A DNA stretch of 64,000 bases from Gammaproteobacteria bacterium (GCA_030427065.1 JAUHWU010000002.1:22357-86356), one strand, 5' to 3'. Positions 9,744-19,093 are shown, counted from the first letter of the stretch. Made by a program: numbers and translations. Notes: generated by a model from the sequence alone, not told the origin.

Positions 9744-10387
9744 GAGGTTCCCTCAATAGCACCGAGTTTTTTCAATTCACCGGCTATAGTTCCGGCTATT
9801 TCTGTATAGCCTGCTTCATTGGGATGCACTGTATCGGATTTCAGGGCCGGTTTTGAGAGTACATCGGCAATCAGATCAGGTATAAGTTCAACCCCTGTGT
9901 CTCGGGCGACGTTCTCATAGACTTCGTTTCCACTGAGAAAAATACCCGGACTTGGCACTCCCAGCAGCAGGACCTGAATACCTCGCTGCTGCGCCATGCT
10001 GATCATGGCTTTGAGATTATCTTCAAGTTGGACTACTGGTCTTTTGCGCAGCAAATCATTACCACCGTGGCAAAGGATTAACAGCTCAGGCCGATACTGC
10101 TCCAGCAAGGCGGCTAGCCGCTGACGACCAGCATTGCTTTCTTCGCCAGATATACCGGCGTTTATCACACTGCGATTAATAAGGCGGGAGAGTTGCGCAG
10201 GATAACTGCCCTGCTCGGAGGCACCATTACCCGCCGTGAGACTGTCACCAAAGGCAAGAATTGTGGCGCTGCCGGACAGAGGCTGCAGAGGAGGCTCGCT
10301 GCTGCAGGCAATGAGAAAGACCAGTGCATGGAAGAAGAACAAACACTTCAGCAAAGTGGTTCTGAACTCAATTGTCGGCTTTTTCAT
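9731..10387 (-). CDS. GDSL lipoprotein esterase / lysophospholipase-like
   Basis: SGNH-family hydrolase of 218 residues, likely a lipoprotein: a hydrophobic N-terminus ends in lipobox LIAC (C28). Block I is GDSLTAG (nucleophile S49), block III GGNDLL, and the catalytic Asp/His lie in SDTVHPNEAGY. It resembles arylesterase/TAP (TesA) proteins, but the lipid anchor suggests an outer-membrane or periplasmic site. The ATG at 10387 is preferred over 10411 because it begins the signal sequence; it overlaps the upstream DUF2452 gene by 20 bp, so the two are probably cotranscribed. The last residues (about SEQL) and the TGA stop are encoded by the right end of the inverted-repeat element, so the original C-terminus may have been altered. 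Confidence 0.86.
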   Translation of the reverse strand: MKKPTIEFRTTLLKCLFFFHALVFLIACSSEPPLQPLSGSATILAFGDSLTAGNGASEQGSYPAQLSRLINRSVINAGISGEESNAGRQRLAALLEQYRPELLILCHGGNDLLRKRPVVQLEDNLKAMISMAQQRGIQVLLLGVPSPGIFLSGNEVYENVARDTGVELIPDLIADVLSKPALKSDTVHPNEAGYTEIAGTIAGELKKLGAIEGTSEQL

Positions 10388-10937
10388 ATTGGAGCAATCC
10401 TTTGGCTTCATGGTAGTTCAGGGAATTAATCCCCGAGAGTTCCATGGAAAGCCCCAGCGATTTACCCAGAATATAAGCCAGTATCCGGCTATTGTAACCA
10501 AGCGCTTCTTCAAAAACCGGTAGTACATCAGCAAGCGACTCTGCATTCTCAAGCGTCAGCTGCAACTTTTCCTGCTCGCGCTCAATATGCTGCATGAAAA
10601 CCTCATCATTAGCCATGGCAGGGGCCAGAGCCATGGACCAGGTTCTGTCGTCATGTAATACACATTCGCCGATATAACGCCCCCTGTATGGCGTATGCCA
10701 TTCATCCGGACTCACCATTAGGAGTTTATAGCGGCCATCAGTCTGATAAAGATAATAGCGCCTGCCAGGCAGCGGATTAAAGCGGATGTCGCTTTTCAGC
10801 ACAAACATGGAAGTGAACAGTTCCATCTGTACCTGGTCTATTTTTTTCGGGGGTAACAGGCGATCAAGACGATGCCTGTCCAGCCCCTGCAGTATCGGGA
10901 CCAGACCTTTACCTTGTGGGTTGGGATTTTCAGGCAT
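10368..10937 (-). CDS. DUF2452 domain protein
   Basis: A 189-residue soluble protein beginning MPENPNPQGKGLVPIL, the hallmark opening of DUF2452 proteins, with the YYLYQTDGRYKLLMVSPDEW core that follows in that family. No catalytic motif is known. It lies just upstream of and overlaps the GDSL lipoprotein gene. Confidence 0.82.
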   Translation of the reverse strand: MPENPNPQGKGLVPILQGLDRHRLDRLLPPKKIDQVQMELFTSMFVLKSDIRFNPLPGRRYYLYQTDGRYKLLMVSPDEWHTPYRGRYIGECVLHDDRTWSMALAPAMANDEVFMQHIEREQEKLQLTLENAESLADVLPVFEEALGYNSRILAYILGKSLGLSMELSGINSLNYHEAKGLLQYEKADN

Positions 10938-11055
10938 GAGTGAAATTATACTTTATCTGTTTCAGTAATTCGTAATGGGCAACAGTGTTAGTTGCATGTT
11001 GTACGTAAGGATTCCCCTTCTGTATCATGCATCGAGTTGTCTACAGGGGGTAACC

Positions 11056-11952
11056 ATGGATCCACAGGTTCTATTTCAGACCATTATCATTCCTTTTGGC
11101 CTTTTCCTCATCATGATGGGTCTTGGGCTGACTTTGTCTATAGACGATATTCTGCGCGTCATAATTATGCCCAAGGCGGTGCTGATCGGGCTGACTGGCC
11201 AGTTAATACTGTTACCTGCAGTTGCTTTTTTACTGGCTTTTTCCCTCAATACTGCACCGGTTATTGCCATCGGCCTGGTCTTGCTCTCGGCCTGCCCCGG
11301 GGGAATTACCTCCAATGCCTATGTCTTTGCCAGTCGCGGAGACATCGCCCTCTCCGTCACGCTGACCACCATAGCCAGCCTGTTTACCGTTTTCACCATG
11401 CCGCTGATTGTCTGGATAGGACTCACTGTCTTTGCAGATAGCAGTGATATCGTGGATGTGCCGGTCAGTGGCATGATGCGAAGCCTGGCACAGCTCACTA
11501 TTCTGCCAATCATTATTGGCATGGTGATTCGTAAATTCAAACCGGACTTCGCTGTAAAAATGGTAGAACCCGTTCGCAAAATGGCCATTGCCATTTTGAT
11601 TATGGTGATCATTACCAACACCTGGTTCAGTATTGAGACTCTGAAACTGTATATTGTTCAGGCCGGTATTGCTGCGTTATTGTTAAATGTGATCTGCATG
11701 TCCATGGGCTATGGCATGTCAAAACTGGCCAGGCTCAATACCGACCAGACAATTTCAATAACTTATGAAGTAGGCCTGCAAAATCTGTCCCTGGCCCTGG
11801 TACTTGCCAACACCATCCTCGGCATGCCCGATTATGCCGCAGTGACCTTGATTTATGGATTCTTTATGAAATTTACTGCACTGAGTTTTATGGCTTATGC
11901 TAAGAAGTTAAAAGGTATTGCGGAAACCGGAAAGGAGGCTGCTCCGGCTTAA
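11056..11952 (+). CDS. Bile acid:sodium symporter (BASS) family transporter
   Basis: An inner-membrane protein of 298 residues with about nine to ten hydrophobic segments. The start at 11056 has GGGGG a few bases upstream; a longer frame to 10975 adds a non-membrane tail. The motifs MMGLGLTLSIDDI near the N-terminus and ACPGGITSNAYVFASRGDIALSVTLT, followed by EVGLQNLSLALVLA later, are typical of the BASS/ASBT fold and its sodium sites. Substrates of bacterial members are organic anions, rarely known exactly. It stands alone, divergent from DUF2452, and is followed by a repeat-rich spacer. Confidence 0.9.
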   Translation: MDPQVLFQTIIIPFGLFLIMMGLGLTLSIDDILRVIIMPKAVLIGLTGQLILLPAVAFLLAFSLNTAPVIAIGLVLLSACPGGITSNAYVFASRGDIALSVTLTTIASLFTVFTMPLIVWIGLTVFADSSDIVDVPVSGMMRSLAQLTILPIIIGMVIRKFKPDFAVKMVEPVRKMAIAILIMVIITNTWFSIETLKLYIVQAGIAALLLNVICMSMGYGMSKLARLNTDQTISITYEVGLQNLSLALVLANTILGMPDYAAVTLIYGFFMKFTALSFMAYAKKLKGIAETGKEAAPA

Positions 11953-11986
11953 AAGTCTAAAAAGGTAGGATAAAAAAAAAGAGAAA

Positions 11987-12014
11987 GGAAAAAGGAAAAA
12001 GGATAAAGGATAAA
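11987..12014. repeat. Heptamer tandem repeat (gga(a/t)aaa)n
   Basis: Four 7-bp units: ggaaaaa twice, then ggataaa twice. The reverse complement of ggataaa (tttatcc) recurs in the tails of the two intergenic repeat modules. Confidence 0.85.
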
Positions 12015-12025
12015 GGTGACCAGTG

Positions 12026-12145
12026 AAGCCTGAAATAGTGGTTGCTTGTCTCTTGTCTCTTGTCTCTTGTCTCTTGCGTCTTATTTTCCCTGCCGCCTCC
12101 CTGCACCGCCCATCTTTATCCTTTTTCTTTTATCTTGCCTCTTGA
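12026..12145. repeat. Intergenic repeat module, copy 2
   Basis: Second copy of the element seen at 5588-5745: gcctga, ggttgcttg, heptamers cttgtct (12045-12072, four exact copies, plus a degenerate fifth), gccgcctcc, gcaccgccca and a ctttatcc/tttttctttta tail. It fills the space between the converging BASS transporter and purE genes. Confidence 0.65.
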
Positions 12146-12147
12146 GG

Positions 12148-12645
12148 CTATTCCAGCCCCTCATTCATTTCTTTAACTTTCTGTTTAAGCTCTTCCTTGT
12201 AAACAGAAAGCCTGGCTGCCACCTCTTCATCAAACGCGCCGATTATTTCTGCCGCCAGTATGCCGGCATTTTTGGCACCGTTAAGTGCCACCGTCGCTAC
12301 CGGCACACCATTGGGCATTTGCAGAATGGACAAGACCGAATCCCAGCCATCAATTGAATTGCTGGATTTGATAGGTACCCCGATGACCGGCAATGTTGTC
12401 AGCGAAGCAACCATGCCTGGTAAATGCGCGGCGCCACCGGCCCCTGCGATAATCACACGCAAGCCTTTGCCTGCAGCCGATTTCGCATAGTCCACCATTG
12501 CTTCCGGTGTTCGATGGGCAGAGACAACGGCAATTTCCGATTCAATACCGAATTGTGTTAATGCATCGGCCGCCTTTTTCATGACGTCCAGGTCGGAGCT
12601 GCTGCCCATAATAATGCCAACCTTGTGCTGCTGTGCTGTGCTCAT
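12148..12645 (-). CDS. purE: N5-carboxyaminoimidazole ribonucleotide mutase
   Basis: Class I PurE of 165 residues, converting N5-CAIR to CAIR in purine synthesis. [13 protein letters not shown] (phosphate site), [11 protein letters not shown] with the catalytic histidine, and [14 protein letters not shown] are all present. Its start overlaps the purK stop by 4 bp, so the two form one translationally coupled operon. Confidence 0.97.
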   Translation of the reverse strand: MSTAQQHKVGIIMGSSSDLDVMKKAADALTQFGIESEIAVVSAHRTPEAMVDYAKSAAGKGLRVIIAGAGGAAHLPGMVASLTTLPVIGVPIKSSNSIDGWDSVLSILQMPNGVPVATVALNGAKNAGILAAEIIGAFDEEVAARLSVYKEELKQKVKEMNEGLE

Positions 12646-13781
12646 GAAATCACCTTTATCACTTTCTTTACTTCTTCCACTTTACGTTTTAATTCATCTG
12701 CATTTTGGTCAACTATGGTGACATGACCCATTTTTCTTTGCGGGCGGGTTTCTTTCTTGCCATATAAAAAGATACTGGCTCCTTCGATGGCCAGTAATGC
12801 ATCCAGACCTTCGTACTTTGCCGGACCAGTATAGCCTGCTTCACCAAGCAGATTTACCATGGCAGAGGGCAGAATAATATCGGTGGCACCAAGGGGCAAA
12901 CCGAGAATGGCGCGCAGATGCTGCTCATATTGAGAGGTAATATTGGCATTGATAGTCTGATGCCCACTGTTGTGAGGGCGCGGAGCAACTTCATTGACCA
13001 ACACGTCACCATCACGTGTAACGAACATTTCAACTGCCAGCAGCCCTACCAGACCCAAACTTTCAATGACCTGGCGGGCGATGCTCTCTGCTTTTTCTTC
13101 AATTTGGCGAGACACTTCGCTGGGCGCAAAAAGATAATCCACAAGATTATGTTCCGGATGAAAGACACACTCTACTGCAGGAAAAACTGACACCTCCCCC
13201 TTGCTGTTTCTGGCAGCGATTACAGAAATCTCACAGGCGAAATCAACCAGGGTTTCCAGCAATCCGGGCGCATCAAAGCCTTTTTCTATATCCTTTTCGT
13301 CTTTTATACGCTGAACACCACCACCATCATAGCCACCAGTACCCAGTTTGTTAAAGGCCGGCAGAAAATCCATATGCTGGCTGATGGCGTCCCGGTCATC
13401 CACCAGAACAAAATCTGCGGTCGGAATGCCATGTTCCCGATAAAACATTTTCTGGCGTCGCTTGTCCTTGATGATGTCGATAATGGCGGGTTGTGGATAG
13501 ACAGTCAGACCTTCTGCTTCCAGCTTCTTCAGAGCTTCCACGTTCACATTTTCAATCTCGATAGTGAGCATATCGACGCTTTTGCCGAAAGCATAAACGG
13601 TATCGAAATCGGTTATATCTCCTGACGTAAAAGTACTGGCAAGAAGACTGCAGGGCGCATTGGGGTCCTTATCGAGGACGCAGGAATGAAGATCGAAATT
13701 GGTACAGGCCTGAATCAGCATACGACCAAGCTGGCCGCCACCGAGAATACCGAGTTTGAAATCCTGATAGAACGCTTTCAT
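12642..13781 (-). CDS. purK: N5-carboxyaminoimidazole ribonucleotide synthase
   Basis: ATP-grasp enzyme of 379 residues making N5-CAIR from AIR, bicarbonate and ATP. It opens [14 protein letters not shown], has the ATP-grasp core around [16 protein letters not shown], and ends in the family pattern [13 protein letters not shown] with GHVTIVD near the C-terminus. It is the first gene of the purKE pair; about 100 bp separates it from the convergent-side propeller gene, which is transcribed in the same direction upstream. Confidence 0.97.
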   Translation of the reverse strand: MKAFYQDFKLGILGGGQLGRMLIQACTNFDLHSCVLDKDPNAPCSLLASTFTSGDITDFDTVYAFGKSVDMLTIEIENVNVEALKKLEAEGLTVYPQPAIIDIIKDKRRQKMFYREHGIPTADFVLVDDRDAISQHMDFLPAFNKLGTGGYDGGGVQRIKDEKDIEKGFDAPGLLETLVDFACEISVIAARNSKGEVSVFPAVECVFHPEHNLVDYLFAPSEVSRQIEEKAESIARQVIESLGLVGLLAVEMFVTRDGDVLVNEVAPRPHNSGHQTINANITSQYEQHLRAILGLPLGATDIILPSAMVNLLGEAGYTGPAKYEGLDALLAIEGASIFLYGKKETRPQRKMGHVTIVDQNADELKRKVEEVKKVIKVIS

Positions 13782-13878
13782 AGGGTCTCTAAGAGAGTCT
13801 TTTCTTGACGAAAGCGGCGCATCATATCATCCCGCGCACTGGAAGAAAACAACTAAAAGTCATTGATTCTATTGCATT

Positions 13879-14862
13879 TTATGGGGTTATTTCAGGAAGC
13901 TCGGCAAGTTCAATGCGAAACAGGTCTCGCTGCTCATTGCTTAGCAACAGGGTATTGTCATCATCCCAGACAACCGTTTCGACCTGACGCAGTACGGCTG
14001 TATCCAGGGGATAGTGCTTTGAGCTTGAGGATAACCAGTGATCGCCCTCTTTCGGTCGATCAAAAAGCCAGAGCGCTTCATAGGAGATAACAGCCAGAGT
14101 CTGACCGTCCGGTGACAATTCTGCACCGGTCACAGCCAGCATGTTTTCATTGCTGTCTACCAGCGTGAGCAAATTGTCACGCTCGGTGTAGTCAGTATCA
14201 AGGCGATATAAATTAGCCCCCGGTTCCATTCTCAGACCGCTTGGCGTGCGGTGTTTGGTAATAAGATAAAGTTTGCCATCAGCACTGAACAGGGCCTCGC
14301 TGTCAAAATGCTTATTGCCTGTACCGGGAAATTCCATTTGTTCCGGATAACTCACCGGTAAATGCTTGATGGCTGCAGACTGGGTCGAGGCGGTCGGATC
14401 TATTTCACTCAGCATATAAATACCGAGGTTTCGCCGCATATTAAAATTATTTCCGGTGTCAGCTACATAGATATGATTGTCATCGGCAGTCATCGATTCC
14501 CAATCGATATTTTCGCTGTAGAGCACATTAAAGCCCTGCCACTGTTTTTTTCCGGCTTCCTCTTTTTCACCGTAATAGCTAAAACGCGAATAGGTGGGAA
14601 TGATGTTCTGCCCTTTGCCATTGATAGCGAAAATCTTTGCCTCGGCACCGCTGTCATTAACTACCCAGTAGGTATCCGGATAAGAGCGGCTTTTTACCAT
14701 ACCACTGATTTCACTCAGCGGTGCGGATGTTATTCTGGCAACAATCGTTGGTGCAAAACCTGTCGCTGCCAAGCTATTGGAAACGATAAAGGTTATAGCA
14801 CCAACAACTGTCAGCAGGAACAAGACATGCCTGTTACGCTTTTCAGACAAGGGCTTCATCAA
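13879..14862 (-). CDS. Exported beta-propeller-like protein of unknown function
   Basis: A 327-residue protein with an N-terminal signal segment (about 14-33). Repeated blade-like stretches (ISGMVKSRSYPDTYWVVNDSG, ENIDWESMTADDNHIYVADTGNN, HFDSEALFSADGKLYLITKHR, AVTGAELSPDGQTLAVISYEA) resemble the esterase-like-phytase and SdiA-regulated-like propeller groups. No catalytic set can be assigned. It ends about 98 bp before purK on the same strand. A signal peptide and acidic loops suggest a calcium-binding periplasmic protein; this is inference. Confidence 0.7.
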   Translation of the reverse strand: MMKPLSEKRNRHVLFLLTVVGAITFIVSNSLAATGFAPTIVARITSAPLSEISGMVKSRSYPDTYWVVNDSGAEAKIFAINGKGQNIIPTYSRFSYYGEKEEAGKKQWQGFNVLYSENIDWESMTADDNHIYVADTGNNFNMRRNLGIYMLSEIDPTASTQSAAIKHLPVSYPEQMEFPGTGNKHFDSEALFSADGKLYLITKHRTPSGLRMEPGANLYRLDTDYTERDNLLTLVDSNENMLAVTGAELSPDGQTLAVISYEALWLFDRPKEGDHWLSSSSKHYPLDTAVLRQVETVVWDDDNTLLLSNEQRDLFRIELAELPEITP

Positions 14863-14903
14863 TATGATCTAAACGAATGAATCAGCCTGTTTATGTAACT
14901 ATA

Positions 14904-14963
14904 CATGCTGCTATTCATGCATTTATTCGTGCAGCTATTCATGCAGCTATTCATGCAGTTCTG
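14904..14963. repeat. 12-bp tandem repeat over a stop codon
   Basis: Five contiguous 12-bp units of the form catgcagctatt (14904-14915, 14916-14927, 14928-14939, 14940-14951, 14952-14963), the outer ones degenerate. The stop codon of the PQQ dehydrogenase (14947-14949) lies inside the fourth unit, so repeat number could change the protein's end. Confidence 0.85.
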
Positions 14964-17130
14964 CCGCGTCCTCTGCCGGCTCTGCTGCCGGGGCAGGGGC
15001 TGGTGCCGGGGCCGCAGGACGACCACCACCAAACGGATTCGGTGGTGCATTCTTTGCCTCGTTGGCCAGGCTCACCACATAGGCGCGCACGGCGTTGGCA
15101 TCTTCAGGGGTCAGGTAGTCTGCAAATGACACCATTCCGTTGTTCTGTAGTGCACCGTCTATGACGATGGCATTGAACAAGGCCGCATTATTGAGTGCTG
15201 CTGCCACTTTGAGGTCAGGGAAAAGGCTGCTTACCCTGCCATTATTACCATGGCAGCTCGCACAATGTTCGTTGTAGTGTGTCTCACCCTGTGCCAGTAA
15301 TTCCGGACTACCAAAATTTTCCGGGGGATTCAGTTCGGGCGGGGTATAGCTGATCATTTCCGGCAAGGTCGCCGTTCCGCCAATTTTATATACCAGCAGG
15401 CGTGCGTAATTCGGTGCCCAGTAGCCACCTCCACGACGGCTCTGCCCTGCCACTACAGCAATATACTGCTCACCATCAACTTCATAACTCGCCGCGCCGC
15501 CAACAATGCCGGACTGCGTATCCGTGGTCCAGATCTTTTCCCCGGTATCTGCGCGAAAGGCAGAAAAGGTAGAATCCGAGGTGCCCTGAAACACCAGGTT
15601 ACCGGCCGTAGTCAGCACGCCAGCGCGGGAGCCGCCCTGTCGCTGCTCCCATACAGGTTCTTTGGCAACCGGGTCCCAGGCCAACAGATAGGAACCTGCC
15701 CCTTCCAGTTCCGGTGCCGGGTCCTGTGGCCGTTTGCCAACATTGATCGAGAGCAGTTGATTACCCATCTTGGCACCGGCTTCGGCCACCAGCGGAAAAC
15801 TGCCGTAATTAGTCGGAATATACATGTACCCGGTATCCGGATTGAATGCCATGGGATGCCAGCTGTGAGCGCCTCCTGCAGAGGGCACGACATGGAAACC
15901 ACGGTCACCAAAGGCGCCATAATTAGCGTCCGGGTTGATAATAGGTCTGAAATTTTCGTCGAAGCCGAGCATCCAGTTCGCAGTAGGCACAAACAGGTCG
16001 GCAGACAGAACTTCACCGGTGGCAACGTCAATTACATAGAAAACACCATTCTTCGGTGCCTGCATTACAACATGTCGCTCAATACCATCAATGACCAGAT
16101 CTGCAGTCACCAATTGCTGGGTATTGTCAAAATCCCAGCTGTCTTCAGGTGTTGCCTGGTAATGCCAGCGATATTCCCCGGTGGACGCATCCAGCGCGAC
16201 AATAGACGCGGTAAAAAGATTGTCACCGCCACCTGGCGAGCGAATTTCTGCCGGCCAGGGTGCGCCGTTACCAGTACCAATAATGACCTGATCGGTTTCA
16301 GGATCATAAGTAATGGCATCCCAGGGGGTTCCGCCGCCACCGGTTTCCCACCAGTCGCCATTCCAGGTTTCTGCCGCCCATTCAAGCTCTGGCTGCTCAA
16401 AACCAAGTTCCGGATTACCCGGAACCGCCCACCAGCGCCATAATTCCTCACCGTTGCTGGCATCATAAGCCGCCATATATCCACGCATGTGGAATTCAGA
16501 GCCGGCTTCACCGATAAAGATACGGCCATTGGCAATACGTGGCGCGCCGGTAATGGAAAGCTGTTTCTCACGATCAGTTGCCTGGACTTCCCAGGCCAAC
16601 TCTCCGGTTGCTGCATCAACGGCGACCAGGCGCCCGTCAAGGGTACCCCAGATCACCATGCCATCCCAGGTCGCTACGCCGCGATTGACAATACCGCAGC
16701 AAAGATTGACGGCCCATTCACCAGGTACCTTGGGGTCATATTTCCATAATTGCTCGCCACTTTTGGCATCAAAGGCATACACCTTGCTCCAGGGGGCAGA
16801 GACAAAAATCCGTCCATCAGCTACTACTGGCGTTGTTTCATAGCTACCACCACGTTCCGCCAGATCACCAAACCAGGCCAGTTCGAGCTGATCAATATTA
16901 TCGGCTGTTATCTGATCCAGAGGACTGTAGCGTTGTTCACTGTAGTTATTCCCGTATGACGGCCACTGATTCTCATTATCCGCAAGCGATGAAGTCGTTG
17001 CGTTGGCCACAGGTGCAGGCGCAGAAGAGGTCATGCCTTCCTGCGCGGTATTTTCCGCAGGCTCACTGCATCCTGCCAGCACGGCAAGTATGGTTAAGCA
17101 AATAGAGTTGATGTTAAACAGCTTTCGCAT
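14947..17130 (-). CDS. Quinohemoprotein (PQQ) alcohol dehydrogenase, cytochrome c at C-terminus
   Basis: A 727-residue exported enzyme. The ATG at 17130 starts a lipoprotein signal (MRKLFN..., lipobox LAGC). The eight-bladed PQQ propeller runs from about 50 to 590, beginning WPSYGNNYSEQRYSPLDQI; it carries the vicinal cysteine pair NLCCGIVNRG that stacks on PQQ, and GTGNGAPW. A C-terminal cytochrome c domain has CASCH at about 622-626, then a low-complexity Pro/Ala tail. This is the type II layout. It oxidises an alcohol or related substrate in the periplasm and passes electrons to its heme and then probably to the diheme cytochrome encoded upstream. No PQQ biosynthesis gene is in the window. 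The stop lies in a 12-bp repeat. Confidence 0.92.
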   Translation of the reverse strand: MRKLFNINSICLTILAVLAGCSEPAENTAQEGMTSSAPAPVANATTSSLADNENQWPSYGNNYSEQRYSPLDQITADNIDQLELAWFGDLAERGGSYETTPVVADGRIFVSAPWSKVYAFDAKSGEQLWKYDPKVPGEWAVNLCCGIVNRGVATWDGMVIWGTLDGRLVAVDAATGELAWEVQATDREKQLSITGAPRIANGRIFIGEAGSEFHMRGYMAAYDASNGEELWRWWAVPGNPELGFEQPELEWAAETWNGDWWETGGGGTPWDAITYDPETDQVIIGTGNGAPWPAEIRSPGGGDNLFTASIVALDASTGEYRWHYQATPEDSWDFDNTQQLVTADLVIDGIERHVVMQAPKNGVFYVIDVATGEVLSADLFVPTANWMLGFDENFRPIINPDANYGAFGDRGFHVVPSAGGAHSWHPMAFNPDTGYMYIPTNYGSFPLVAEAGAKMGNQLLSINVGKRPQDPAPELEGAGSYLLAWDPVAKEPVWEQRQGGSRAGVLTTAGNLVFQGTSDSTFSAFRADTGEKIWTTDTQSGIVGGAASYEVDGEQYIAVVAGQSRRGGGYWAPNYARLLVYKIGGTATLPEMISYTPPELNPPENFGSPELLAQGETHYNEHCASCHGNNGRVSSLFPDLKVAAALNNAALFNAIVIDGALQNNGMVSFADYLTPEDANAVRAYVVSLANEAKNAPPNPFGGGRPAAPAPAPAPAAEPAEDAAELHE

Positions 17131-17399
17131 GGATGGGTTCCCCTGAATTGTCGAGCGATATCCTGATTCGACCTGCAATAGTACAGGGCAGAGAACGCCA
17201 AGTGCAAACAGTTCATGAGATCAGGCTAATGGTGGAACCACCAAACCTTGCCGGTGATTGGGCTTTGATAACCGGCTTGAAATCACTGGCCTGTTCTGAA
17301 CAAGGGGACAACTGCTGAGTGCATGGTTTATGTAGTAACAGATTGGATAAGCAGTTTTTTACATAAACAAAAAGACTGCAGAAAGCTGTCTTTGGTAAG

Positions 17400-18149
17400 C
17401 TAATAGCCTATGGATTGATTGTAGATATACACCGACAGCGCCTTGATGGTTGCTGCATTTAATGTCTGTGACCAGGCTGGACAGGATTCTGTTCGGCCAT
17501 TGGCGATAACATCATAGACTTCATCACGTCCTGACCCAAACAGCCATATATCATCGGATAAATCAGGCCCACCGAAATCTTTATACCCGGTACCATCATC
17601 ACCGTGGCATTCTGCACATAGCGGACTCAGGCCAGCCACTCTTTGTACCGCATTAGTGTCGTGGTCATCCCCGCTTATGCTGTATACATAATCGACCAGA
17701 TCATTTAATTGCTGCTCGCTAAAGCCAAGTTCTGAATAAGCGGGCATTTGAGAAAAACGGGTATCCGGGCAGGCACCATAGCGTTTGATTTCATCCGGGC
17801 ACTGGGTGTTGCGCACACCATATAAAATAGTCTGCATAATTTTAAACACTGCTTCGGACTGCGTCATTTCAAAGCCGGTTACCCCCCAGATCCAGTCATA
17901 ATCCACCAGATTTGGTACGCCGCTTTGACCGGCAAGATTTTCGCCATGACAGGCCGCACAATGATTAATGACGGCTCCTTTTGCCAGACTTTCCATATGT
18001 CCTTTAAGTTCGGCATCCGCGGCGATCATGTCCGGTGAAGCTACCAGCAAAGCCTCATCCAGGTCTCTTTGCGCAAACGCCGCTTGAGAGACAAGAATCA
18101 GAAGGAGAGATAAAAGAAAACATCTGCCTGAAGAAATGTTCAGTTGCAT
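17400..18149 (-). CDS. Exported diheme cytochrome c
   Basis: A 249-residue periplasmic protein with a signal peptide ending AFAQ (about 27). Two heme sites CAACH (64-68) and CAECH (178-182) lie in two similar halves, each followed by a D-Y/L-S-D-D...W-I/L-F/W-G stretch, so it seems to be an internal duplication. It lies 269 bp upstream of and in line with the PQQ dehydrogenase, the likely electron donor. A perfect FNR/Anr-type box 84 bp upstream of the start suggests induction at low oxygen. Confidence 0.88.
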   Translation of the reverse strand: MQLNISSGRCFLLSLLLILVSQAAFAQRDLDEALLVASPDMIAADAELKGHMESLAKGAVINHCAACHGENLAGQSGVPNLVDYDWIWGVTGFEMTQSEAVFKIMQTILYGVRNTQCPDEIKRYGACPDTRFSQMPAYSELGFSEQQLNDLVDYVYSISGDDHDTNAVQRVAGLSPLCAECHGDDGTGYKDFGGPDLSDDIWLFGSGRDEVYDVIANGRTESCPAWSQTLNAATIKALSVYIYNQSIGY

Positions 18150-18232
18150 GCCTTGCTCCCGAAAAGAACAAATGATGGAGGCGTTAATTTAAGTGATAGA
18201 CAGACTTTGACAAAGCGCTAACTTTGAAGTGT

Positions 18233-18246
18233 TTGATTCGCATCAA
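18233..18246 (-). promoter_or_regulatory. FNR/Anr-type binding site
   Basis: TTGAT-tcgc-ATCAA, a perfect match to the FNR/Anr consensus with the required four-base spacer. It is 84 bp before the diheme cytochrome start. I could not place a convincing -10 at the standard class II distance. Confidence 0.55.
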
Positions 18247-18368
18247 TAGCAGGAAAGAGAATCCTGAAAATAGTTAAACGGACAGGCTATGAAAGAATAG
18301 ACAGTTACTAATCAGAAGCTTTTTACCCGCTGGATGGACTGGCTGGAAACCACTCACCCAATTTGAGA

Positions 18369-18998
18369 TCAGGCTTTTAATCCCCTGAGCACAAAATCGA
18401 TATGGGTTTGGGCATAGGCCTCAATATCCAGCGGAGAGTGCGATTCAAACTGCAGACGCCAGATAGCACTTATCATGGCCGGCGCCATCAGTATCTGGGT
18501 AAACTCCACAGGAAAATTATCCCTGAATTCACCACTTGCGATACCTTTTCTGATGATGCTTTGAATCAGCTGCTGGTTAGTGCTGACGATTTCCCGAAAA
18601 AAGAAATCCGCCATGTCCGGAAAATGGGAAACCTCTCCCATGATCATGGCAAGCAGTTGTGGCATCCTGTCCTGATGCAGACCAAGATACATACGCTGAA
18701 AATGAATCGTCAGTAAGTCAGTGGCGCTTCCCTTGAATTCAGCAGCATGGATTTGTGCTGCATCACGCATGGGGAAAAGATTCTTTCTGACCACTTCCTT
18801 AAAAAGACTTTCCTTGCTATCGAAATAAAGGTAAATAGTGCCCTTTCCAATGCCTGCCCTGATGGCGACATCATCCAGCTTGGTAGCAGTAAAACCCTGC
18901 ATGGCGAACTCTTCGAATCCGGCATCGATAATAGTATTGCGGCGAACTTCTTTTTGCAGCTCGCGCTTGCTTGGAACATGAGATACCAGTGCTTGCAA
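18369..18998 (-). CDS. TetR/AcrR family repressor of the adjacent RND pump
   Basis: A 209-residue regulator with the usual N-terminal helix-turn-helix (RNTIIDAGFEEFAMQGF...KLDDVAIRAGIGKGTIYLYF). No in-frame ATG exists before residue 33, so translation must start at TTG 18998, which has AAAGG seven bases upstream. It is divergent from the membrane fusion protein gene, and a perfect 18-bp palindrome sits in the shared promoter, so autoregulation and repression of the pump are likely. The inducer is unknown. Confidence 0.9.
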   Translation of the reverse strand: MQALVSHVPSKRELQKEVRRNTIIDAGFEEFAMQGFTATKLDDVAIRAGIGKGTIYLYFDSKESLFKEVVRKNLFPMRDAAQIHAAEFKGSATDLLTIHFQRMYLGLHQDRMPQLLAMIMGEVSHFPDMADFFFREIVSTNQQLIQSIIRKGIASGEFRDNFPVEFTQILMAPAMISAIWRLQFESHSPLDIEAYAQTHIDFVLRGLKA

Positions 18999-19019
18999 AA
19001 GTTAACCTTTAAATATCCC

Positions 19020-19066
19020 TTGACAATTTGGTCAAAAATTATAAAACTGACTGACCAGTCAGTCAA
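19020..19066. promoter_or_regulatory. Divergent promoter with TetR operator
   Basis: The palindrome actgactgaccagtcagt (19046-19063) is perfect. On the minus strand TTGACT (19066-19061) and TATAAT (19043-19038) are separated by 17 bp, an excellent sigma-70 promoter for the tetR gene with the palindrome filling its spacer. On the plus strand TTGACA (19020-19025) and TATAAA (19040-19045) are closer than ideal (14 bp). A bound repressor would block both. Confidence 0.8.
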
Positions 19067-19093
19067 TGAATAATCTTTTGAGCCGGAGGCTCG

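Noticed and set aside
12045..12079. Possible short CRISPR or attachment array at the cttgtct repeats
   Set aside because: Units are 7 bp with no spacers; this is a tandem repeat, not a CRISPR.
15757..16443. Long open frame opposite the first PQQ dehydrogenase
   Set aside because: The plus-strand frame has no recognisable domain and the other strand carries the PQQ propeller motifs in full.
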